Shown: positions 32,612 through 37,548 of the stretch, piece after piece
How positions within the stretch are numbered: the first letter of the stretch is position 1
Layout: the number at the start of each line of letters is the position of its first letter
Assembly: GCA_011620265.1 (NCBI GenBank)
Contig: WOZM01000056.1
Location: forward strand, 1-37,548
DNA: 37,548 nucleotides
Direction: 5' to 3'
Source of the DNA: Paracoccaceae bacterium
GTDB lineage: Bacteria > Pseudomonadota > Alphaproteobacteria > Rhodobacterales > Rhodobacteraceae
Translations under genes and position numbers: made by a program
The notes under the pieces: model-generated
Told to the model about the DNA's origin: nothing
The model's input: only the letters and a program-made list of their open reading frames with translations
Databases searched by the model: none

Positions 32612-33964
32612 TTACTCGGCGGCGTGCGCCTGGGTGCGCAGGGCGCCGTGGCGATTGATCGGGAAGGGCAGGCCGAGGTTTTCGCGCAAGGTCCGGCCTT
32701 CGTAGGCGGTGCGGAACAGGTCGCGCCGCTGCAACTCGGGGATCACGAGATCGACAAAGTCGTCGAGTGCCGTGGGCAGCCAGGGCGGCAGGATGTTGAA
32801 GCCGTCCGCGGCCTCGTTCTCGAACCAGTCCTGAAGCTGGTCGGCAACCTGTTCCGCGCTGCCGATCACCGTGTAGTGGCCGCGGGCCGAGGCGACATGC
32901 TGATAGAGTTGGCGGATGGTGAAGCCATTCTCGTCGGCGATCTGCCGGATCAGAGCTTGGCGCGACTTCATGCCTTCGGTGGGCTCGACCGGCGGAAGTG
33001 GGCCATCGAGGTCAACGCCGGCCAAGTTCAATGTGCCGCCGGTCAAGCCCTTGATCAGGGCGACACCGTCCTCCTCCAAAATTAGGGAGGTCAGCCGCGC
33101 GTATTTCTCGCGCGCTTCGGCCTCGGTCCGACCGACGAAGGGCGAGACACCGGGCATGATGAGAACATGGTCGGGATTGCGTCCATTGGCCGCCGCGCGG
33201 GCCTTGATGTCACGATAGAACTCCTGCGCCGTGTCCAGCCGCTGGTGGGCGGTAAAGATCACCTCCGCTGTGGCGGCGGCCAGCGCGCGGCCGTCTTCGG
33301 ATTGACCTGCCTGGACGATGACCGGATGCCCCTGCGCCGAGCGTGACACGTTGAGCGGTCCGCGCACCTTGAAGTGGTCGCCCTTGTGCAGCGCAGGATG
33401 CACCTTCGAGGTGTCGAAGAAGACGCCGCTGTCCTTGTCGCGGATGAAGACGTCGTCCTCGAAGCTGTCCCACAGCTTCTTGACGACCTCGACATGCTCC
33501 TGCGCGCGGGCATAGCGGAAGGCATGCGGATGCTGTTGATCGAGGTTGAAGTTATGGGCGGCCGCCTCGGTCGCCGTCGTCACGACATTCCAGCCAGCGC
33601 GCCCACCCGAGAGCAGGTCGAGCGAGGCGAACTTGCGCGCCGTGTTGTAGGGCTCTTCGTAGGTGGTGGAAGCCGTGGCGATGAAGCCGATGTTCTTCGT
33701 CAGCGGCGCGAGTGCTGCGAACAGCGTCACCGGCTCGAATCCTGCCACCTTGGCGTTGCCGCCCTCGATCCCGCCACCAAAGGCCACGGCCAGACCATCC
33801 GCCAGGAAATAGGCGTCGAAGAGGCCGCGTTCCGCGGTCAGGGCCAATTGCTTGTGAAAGTCGAAACTTGTCGCCCCATCAGCCGGACTGTCGGGATGGC
33901 GCCACGCCGCGATGTGCTGTCCGCCACCGGGCAGGAATGCGCCGAGTTTGATCTGTCTTGTCAT
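32612..33964 (-). CDS. FMN-dependent monooxygenase, DszA/NtaA family
   Basis: A 450-aa bacterial-luciferase-like flavin monooxygenase of the NtaA/SnaA/DszA (SoxA) subgroup, two-component enzymes that use reduced FMN to oxidise C-S or C-N compounds. Marks are MTRQIKLGAFLPGGGQHIAAWRHPDSPADGATSFDFHKQLALTAERGLFDAYFLADGLA, LDLLSGGRAGWNVVTTATEAAAHNF, RGPLNVSRSAQGHPVIVQAGQSEDGRALAA, and the C-terminal GFNILPPWLPTALDDFVDLVIPEL. ATG 33964 with AAGGAGA is preferred over an ATG 48 bases upstream. The substrate is unknown; sulfone, sulfonate or a thioether-type desulfurisation is likely in this context. The FMN reductase gene precedes it. Confidence 0.9.
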   Translation of the reverse strand: MTRQIKLGAFLPGGGQHIAAWRHPDSPADGATSFDFHKQLALTAERGLFDAYFLADGLAVAFGGGIEGGNAKVAGFEPVTLFAALAPLTKNIGFIATASTTYEEPYNTARKFASLDLLSGGRAGWNVVTTATEAAAHNFNLDQQHPHAFRYARAQEHVEVVKKLWDSFEDDVFIRDKDSGVFFDTSKVHPALHKGDHFKVRGPLNVSRSAQGHPVIVQAGQSEDGRALAAATAEVIFTAHQRLDTAQEFYRDIKARAAANGRNPDHVLIMPGVSPFVGRTEAEAREKYARLTSLILEEDGVALIKGLTGGTLNLAGVDLDGPLPPVEPTEGMKSRQALIRQIADENGFTIRQLYQHVASARGHYTVIGSAEQVADQLQDWFENEAADGFNILPPWLPTALDDFVDLVIPELQRRDLFRTAYEGRTLRENLGLPFPINRHGALRTQAHAAE

Positions 33965-34065
33965 GTCTGTCTCCTTGATCTTGGCAAGCCGCCACCATTG
34001 CCTGACGCGCATCCGCGGTCAGGGTGGCAGGCCTTGGGGTTGGGATCGGGGTGGGTTGGCGGCGC

Positions 34066-34626
34066 TCAGGCCGCCGAGCTTGCGGGTCTTTCGGTCTTCT
34101 GGTGGCGGGGAAGCAAGCCGATCAGCTGGCCGACTGCGGTCTGGAGACGCAAGGCGACATCGGGGGCGACACCGCCGCCTTCCAGATCGGCCGAGGCTGC
34201 GTAGACGCCGACGGGCACCACCGCCGCCTCGAAAAACGCGAACAACGGGCGAAGCTGATGTTCGACGACGAGAGCATGCCTGTGTCCGCCACCCGTCGCG
34301 GTGAGAAGCACGGGTTTTCCCCGCAATGCCTCGGGATCAATCAGGTCGAAGAGATGCTTGAACAACCCGGTATAGCTGCCCTTGTAGACCGGGCTGCCGA
34401 CCACGAGCGCATCGGCGGCAATGAGGCTGTCGATCAGGTCGCGCGCGCCTGGTGCGAGATCAGCGATCCGCCTGGCCGTTCCCAGTGAGGCGCCAAGATC
34501 ACCAAGGTCGAAGACGCGCCCGCCGCGACCCGCGCGAGATCCCGCCTGATCGACCGCCGTCTGGATCAGCTGCCGGGTCCGCGAAGGGGAACTGAAACTC
34601 CCCGCAAAGCCGATGATTTCGCCCAT
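34066..34626 (-). CDS. NADPH-dependent FMN reductase (SsuE/MsuE-like)
   Basis: A 186-aa flavodoxin-fold reductase supplying FMNH2 to the monooxygenase encoded next. The phosphate loop is GFAGSFSSPSRTRQLI (6-21), and GSPVYKGSYTGLFKHLFDLIDPEALRGKPVLLTATGGGHRHALVVEHQLRPLF is diagnostic for SsuE/MsuE enzymes, including the dimer and flavin contacts. AAAGGTGG four bases before ATG 34626 decides the start over an ATG 15 bases upstream. First gene of the ssu-like transcript. The gap 34627-34751 before it contains CTTTGGAAT (minus strand, about 34699-34691), a string also present upstream of the hydrolase operon. Confidence 0.9.
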   Translation of the reverse strand: MGEIIGFAGSFSSPSRTRQLIQTAVDQAGSRAGRGGRVFDLGDLGASLGTARRIADLAPGARDLIDSLIAADALVVGSPVYKGSYTGLFKHLFDLIDPEALRGKPVLLTATGGGHRHALVVEHQLRPLFAFFEAAVVPVGVYAASADLEGGGVAPDVALRLQTAVGQLIGLLPRHQKTERPASSAA

Positions 34627-34751
34627 CTTGCCACCTTTCACGATTATCTCTGTCGTGATTTAGGTGTATCAAGTTCGAACCCGTTTCTCCATTCCAAAGA
34701 CAGTGCCGAAAAGAGGGAATTCACCGCGCGTAATTCCGTTGATGGAGAAAC

Positions 34752-36131
34752 TCAGACCCCCTTGACAGTGGAAAGCTGTCTTGAGCCGAAGACCTCGCGC
34801 GCGAGACGGAATGTCTGTTCGCGGATGTCGGGAATCGCCGTGATTTCCCACAGGGCCCCACGCGCTGCCGGGCCAATCGCGAAGAGCCGGGAGGATGGCC
34901 AGCCGGTCGCATCCTTCACCTGGGCGTCGTTGGTCGTGTCGAGTCCAAGTCTCAATGGATCGAGTCGGGCGGCCCTTCGATCAAGAAGATCGCGGACGAC
35001 GGGCGCGGCGTGCTTGACCGGATCGCGGCGAATACCCCTGCAGTCGATCACATGGTCGACGTCGAATGCGCTTGACCGCGCATGACCACGCTGCGTCACG
35101 ACAAGCCGGATACGGCCATCGTCGCGCCAGGTCGCGCTGTCGAAGCGCCCACGCAGGACGGACAACTGTCCTTGGCGCCGGGCTGTGTCGACCCGCTCCG
35201 ACGAGATCGGAGGCATCCGGTGTCGGTGCACCTCCCAATAGGTTGCGGCGTGCCGCAGGAAACGTGCCCTTTCGTCGATGTCCCATGCCCGCCAGATGGC
35301 CGCGATATGTGGACGGATACCGTCAACCGCATCGCGCCAGGTTCCCCCTGCCTCCTCGGCAGCGCGCACCTTGCCGCGCAACCACAGCATAACGGCGCTG
35401 ACCGAGGCCCCCAACGGAATATCCTCGCGGCCCAGATCGAGCGGCCGGGTCAGGGCATGTACCTGCGGCAGAAGTCCGCGACGGGAAATGCACAAGATGC
35501 CACCGCGATGACCCGCTGCCAGAAGGCTGGCGACATGATCGACCATGCTGAGGCCGGTGCCGATGATCGCGACAGTGGCGTCGGAATTTGCAGGTGCCGA
35601 AAAATCCCACGCGCCGCGCAGGGGCGGCTCGGGATCTGCGGACACGGCATGGCCAGTGGCAAGAATGGCCGCGTCGGCCAGAACCGACGTTCCATCGTCC
35701 AACCGGGCAACGATCCCGGTTTCCGTTTCACGAAGGCCCGTGCAGGAGCCTTGGACGCAGCGGAGCCGGGACGCGTCGCCTCCCTCACGCCACGGGCTCA
35801 GAAGGTCGCCCAGATACTGTCCGTAAGTTGCACGATCGACAAAGCACTGGTCGGTCACACGCCGACCGGTTCGCGACAGCCAGTCCCCGAAATGCCCCGG
35901 CCGGTCGGGCAACGCGCTCATCTGAGCGACCCGCGTGTTGAGAAGATGATCAGGATGCGTGGTGCCATAGGCGATGCCACAGCCTAGCATCGGGCCCCGT
36001 TCAATGATGGTCACGCGGGTTTCGGGATGCCCTTGGCCAAGCAGATGTGCCGCCATCAGCACGCCGCTCGCACCGCCGCCGACGATGATGACGTGGTGAC
36101 AGTGGTCGCGTTGAGTGCTGGATCCGTCCAT
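34752..36131 (-). CDS. FAD/NAD(P)-binding oxidoreductase (NAD_binding_9 type)
   Basis: A 459-aa flavoprotein of the COG4529/YdhS-like family. The first dinucleotide fold is HHVIIVGGGASGVLMAAHLLGQ, followed by GCGIAYGTTHPDHLLNTRVAQMSALPDRPGHFGDWL, the hallmark of the family. A second nucleotide loop is VAIIGTGLSMVDHVASLLAAGHRG. The C-terminal FAD closure is FAIGPAARGALWEITAIPDIREQ. The biochemical role of the family is unsettled; amine or sulfur compound oxidation has been suggested by context only. ATG 36131 overlaps the stop of the 55-aa peptide gene (TGATG), so translation is coupled. Last gene of the hydrolase, 33-aa, 55-aa, flavoprotein operon. Confidence 0.9.
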   Translation of the reverse strand: MDGSSTQRDHCHHVIIVGGGASGVLMAAHLLGQGHPETRVTIIERGPMLGCGIAYGTTHPDHLLNTRVAQMSALPDRPGHFGDWLSRTGRRVTDQCFVDRATYGQYLGDLLSPWREGGDASRLRCVQGSCTGLRETETGIVARLDDGTSVLADAAILATGHAVSADPEPPLRGAWDFSAPANSDATVAIIGTGLSMVDHVASLLAAGHRGGILCISRRGLLPQVHALTRPLDLGREDIPLGASVSAVMLWLRGKVRAAEEAGGTWRDAVDGIRPHIAAIWRAWDIDERARFLRHAATYWEVHRHRMPPISSERVDTARRQGQLSVLRGRFDSATWRDDGRIRLVVTQRGHARSSAFDVDHVIDCRGIRRDPVKHAAPVVRDLLDRRAARLDPLRLGLDTTNDAQVKDATGWPSSRLFAIGPAARGALWEITAIPDIREQTFRLAREVFGSRQLSTVKGV

Positions 36132-36298
36132 CACACCACCATGAGGAGGATGGCGTAGATCACACCCACTACGGCCAGGCCGCCTGCGAACAGTCTCGTG
36201 TCCACGGCATTTCGCTCGATAATCTCGCGCTGCTCGTCAGCATCCAGCGACGAAAGATAGGCGGCGAGGCCGGGATCATATCCGCAACAGGGAAACAT
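36131..36298 (-). CDS. 55-aa membrane peptide with N-terminal CC motif
   Basis: A small protein I do not recognise. It starts MFPCCGYDPGLAAYL, has an amphipathic charged helix SLDADEQREIIERNAVDTR, and ends in one transmembrane segment (about 37-55, FAGGLAVVGVIYAILLMVV), giving a tail-anchored topology. GAGGAGG seven bases before ATG 36298 is a strong ribosome site; the longer frame from 36331 has none. Its stop overlaps the flavoprotein start. The paired cysteines next to a flavoprotein operon could bind a metal or form a redox disulfide (inference). It follows the 33-aa peptide stop by ten bases. Confidence 0.8.
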   Translation of the reverse strand: MFPCCGYDPGLAAYLSSLDADEQREIIERNAVDTRLFAGGLAVVGVIYAILLMVV

Positions 36299-36308
36299 GG
36301 TGGCCTCC

Positions 36309-36410
36309 TCAGGAAAGGATGATGATGGCAAGAAGAGAGACGTAGCAGACCGCGAAGACCGCCATCGGAGTGGCGCGCTTCACGGCACCTATGATCGTGT
36401 CGAGCGTCAT
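36309..36410 (-). CDS. 33-aa single-pass membrane peptide
   Basis: The peptide begins MTLDTIIGAVKRATPMAVFA and continues with a hydrophobic helix VCYVSLLAIIILS to the stop. It has a short amphipathic N-terminus with Lys/Arg (10-12 region), then one transmembrane segment at about 14-32. The case for it being real: its ATG overlaps the stop of the hydrolase gene (ATGA), its stop (TGA) lies inside the ribosome site of the 55-aa gene, and hydrophobic composition is maintained throughout. I know of no homologue. It may be an accessory subunit or anchor for one of the two flanking enzymes. Confidence 0.65.
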   Translation of the reverse strand: MTLDTIIGAVKRATPMAVFAVCYVSLLAIIILS

Positions 36411-36997
36411 GAGAACACCTGTGCATGAAGTTCAGGAACGAAGCGGGCGGATTTGGTCAGGGCAGGCATCCCGCACCCGAGCGGCCAGAGCAGATCCCGG
36501 AGCGCGCAACCTTCGGGCCAGGGGCCATACCCGGAGGCGACATTGATATGACCCGCCTCCCCCATATCGATGAAATCCGCACCCCAGTCCTCGCTCAGAT
36601 TGCGCGCACGATCATGATCCATCCATGGATCGTTCGTGCTTGCGGCGACGATCGTCGGGACACCGAGATCCAGCTGTGGGATGCACCCGAAAGCCTGAGT
36701 ACGTGGGCTGCGGGACGGCTCGGCCGGCGCCACCAAAAGCGCACCGGCCACCCGGACCTGCGGCCAGCTGGCCAACAGCCGGACAATCGCAATGGCCCCG
36801 AGCGAATGCCCGACAAGCACCGCCCCGGGATGGATCAGCGTCGCTGCCGCGATCTCGGTCAGCCACGCTTCGAGCGTGGGCTTGGACCAGGAGCGCTGCT
36901 CCACGATCAGGGCGGTCGGATCGGTGGCAGCCCACCAGTGTTGCCAATGCGGGGCGGGAGATCCGTCGAGGCCGGGGATGAGCAATGTCTTGATCAT
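36407..36997 (-). CDS. RBBP9/YdeN-like serine hydrolase
   Basis: A 196-aa alpha/beta hydrolase of the RBBP9/YdeN family. Family marks are LLIPGLDGSPAPHWQHWW at the N-terminus, the nucleophile elbow VGHSLGAIA with Ser65, Asp123 in ASTNDPWMDHDRA, and His150 in GEAGHINVASGYGPWPEG, a complete Ser-Asp-His triad. AAAGGAGG precedes ATG 36997; the longer frame is not used. Members are small serine hydrolases of mostly unknown substrate. It is the first gene of a four-gene operon and is coupled to the 33-aa peptide by ATGA. The sulfur context suggests an ester or thioester substrate, but this is only inference. Confidence 0.88.
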   Translation of the reverse strand: MIKTLLIPGLDGSPAPHWQHWWAATDPTALIVEQRSWSKPTLEAWLTEIAAATLIHPGAVLVGHSLGAIAIVRLLASWPQVRVAGALLVAPAEPSRSPRTQAFGCIPQLDLGVPTIVAASTNDPWMDHDRARNLSEDWGADFIDMGEAGHINVASGYGPWPEGCALRDLLWPLGCGMPALTKSARFVPELHAQVFS

Positions 36998-37041
36998 TGG
37001 ACGCCTCCTTTCACCGATTACACTACCAACTTGATCGTGTA

Positions 37042-37053
37042 TTGGAATTCCAA
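37042..37053. promoter_or_regulatory. Palindrome TTGGAATTCCAA upstream of the hydrolase operon
   Basis: A perfect 12-bp palindrome 45 bp upstream of the hydrolase ATG. On the minus strand it lies within CTTTGGAATTCC; CTTTGGAAT also occurs upstream of the FMN reductase gene. Near both is a GATCAAGTT or CAAGTTCGAA-like string. A shared activator site for the two sulfur operons is possible. The 36998-37139 gap holds nothing else but the terminator below. Confidence 0.3.
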
Positions 37054-37084
37054 AGTCGCCGACCGATTTAGAAGCCTGTTCTCC

Positions 37085-37112
37085 GAAAAAGGGCGGCCCG
37101 ATGGGGGCCGCC
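37085..37112 (-). terminator. Rho-independent terminator on the minus strand
   Basis: GGCGGCCC (37092-37099) pairs with GGGCCGCC (37105-37112) over a five-base loop, and on the minus strand the stem is followed by C then TTTTT. This is the best intrinsic terminator in the window. It ends the transcript from the peroxiredoxin remnant and sulfate permease side before the hydrolase operon. Confidence 0.85.
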
Positions 37113-37139
37113 TTGCGATCTACACGCCTACGAGAGGTG

Positions 37140-37346
37140 TCAGCCCGGCTGTTTTGTCTTGCGCAGATAGGGAAGGACGCGCTCGAACCCAACAAAACGG
37201 GCTTCCGCATCCGCGTCCGACACGGCGGCCGTCACGATCACGTCTTCGCCCTGTTTCCAGTTCGCGGGCGTCGCCACCTGATGTCTGGCTGTCAGCTGGA
37301 TTGAATCGAGCGCGCGTAGGATCTCGTCAAAGTTGCGTCCCGCACA
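37140..37346 (-). pseudogene. C-terminal remnant of a 1-Cys peroxiredoxin (LsfA/Prx6-like)
   Basis: Reading minus from 37346, the open stretch encodes CAGRNFDEILRALDSIQL..., then TARHQVATPANWKQGEDVIV and ends in ERVLPYLRKTKQPG and TGA. This is the C-terminal third of Prx6-type peroxiredoxins (usual GRNFDE.LR..DSLQLT..H.VATP.NW..G). A TGA (37349-37347) stops the frame immediately before, and the upstream sequence in no frame gives the catalytic PVCTTE part, so the gene is truncated. LsfA, a sulfate-starvation protein beside ssu genes in Pseudomonas, belongs to this family, which fits the sulfur block. Confidence 0.75.
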
Positions 37347-37404
37347 TCAGGCAGGCGCAAGGGAACGGCGCTTCCGTTGCTTCGATCACGGGGCCAAGGG
37401 TCAT
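37327..37404 (-). other. 25-codon ORF at the joint of the permease and peroxiredoxin remnant
   Basis: Starting two bases after the sulfate permease stop (TGAGATG) with AAAGGTCGG upstream, it reads MTLGPVIEATEAPFPCACLM then CGTQL and stops. It contains a CAC..C cysteine cluster. It runs into the peroxiredoxin remnant in another frame. In its place one would expect cysA or an intact peroxiredoxin gene, so this is most likely a chance frame across a deletion joint. A tiny Cys-rich peptide is not excluded. Confidence 0.3.
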
Positions 37405-37405
37405 C

Positions 37406-37548
37406 TCAGCCGACCTTTCTGCCTTCGAGAATGGCCACCACCGCCAGCGCCATGATGGCGATCAGCGTCAGGGTGGAGGCGGCGGCAAAAGCACCCGTGG
37501 CGTTGAGGTCGTTGAACAGCAGTTCGACATGCAGGGGCAGTGTGTTTG
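37406..37548 (-). CDS. Sulfate/molybdate-type ABC permease (C-terminus only)
   Basis: Only the last 46 codons are in the window; the 5' part lies beyond the right edge. The sequence NTLPLHVELLFNDLNATGAF, AAASTLTLIAIMALAVVAILE and the basic end GRKVG match the end of CysW/CysT (and ModB) permeases, where xTLPLxVExLxNDYNxxxAFAxAS is conserved and precedes the last transmembrane helix. The setting among sulfur genes favours a sulfate (CysW-like) role. No cysA follows on the same strand, which is unusual because cysA normally overlaps cysW. Confidence 0.75.
   Translation of the reverse strand, partial: NTLPLHVELLFNDLNATGAFAAASTLTLIAIMALAVVAILEGRKVG

Noticed and set aside
37327-37404. Start of a cysA gene after the permease
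   Set aside because: The frame stops after 25 codons and shows no ABC ATPase sequence.

Overview
The window reads as a GC-rich alphaproteobacterial chromosome, most probably Rhodobacteraceae. The grounds are a TrcR-type (DUF1013) cell-cycle regulator, a complete beta-hydroxyaspartate cycle (bhc) cluster closely resembling that of Paracoccus denitrificans, a zur-znuCB/znuA zinc locus, a YjbH/YjbF polysaccharide pair, and intergenic repeats ending in GATATTT...CCAAGATGAAG of a kind I associate with Rhodobacterales. Genus cannot be fixed by eye. No rRNA, tRNA or CRISPR array was seen.

Layout. 1-2.1 kb: an aldehyde dehydrogenase (cut by the left edge) coupled to an iron-containing alcohol dehydrogenase. 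2.3-5.2 kb: outer-membrane YjbH and lipoprotein YjbF. 5.4-7.8 kb: a small exported protein, a CAP-domain protein and UDP-glucose dehydrogenase, so two envelope/polysaccharide loci lie close together. 7.8-9.4 kb: malonyl-CoA synthetase. 9.4-12.5 kb: zur-znuC-znuB diverging from znuA across a Zur box. 12.6-15.7 kb: aldose epimerase, GbsR-type regulator, TrcR, RNase T2. 16.0-21.3 kb: bhcR divergent from bhcABCD, which converts glyoxylate and glycine to oxaloacetate; the divergent promoter holds a long inverted repeat. 21.3-21.5 kb: a cluster of three hairpins. 21.6-25 kb: a GAPDH paralogue, then lysR-doxX-VOC. 25-27.3 kb: a kinase/PLP-lyase pair of hydroxylysine-kinase and phospholyase type. 27.4-29.5 kb: NCS2 purine permease and ureidoglycolate lyase.

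At 29.5-29.9 kb the chromosome is scarred. An integrase C-terminus and the last codons of an SLC13-type permease face each other across a 110-bp element with perfect 23-bp inverted ends. To its right, up to the window end, is a sulfur-scavenging block on the minus strand: ssuC-ssuA-ssuB transporter, a DszA/NtaA-type FMN monooxygenase, its FMN reductase, a four-gene operon (RBBP9-like hydrolase, two tiny membrane peptides, FAD/NAD(P)-binding protein), a broken 1-Cys peroxiredoxin (LsfA-like) and the end of a sulfate ABC permease. I infer that this block was assembled by horizontal transfer and later eroded.

The least described item is the hydrolase, 33-aa peptide, 55-aa peptide, flavoprotein operon at 34.75-37.0 kb. 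Its genes are coupled by ATGA and TGATG overlaps, and one member is too short for ordinary gene calling.
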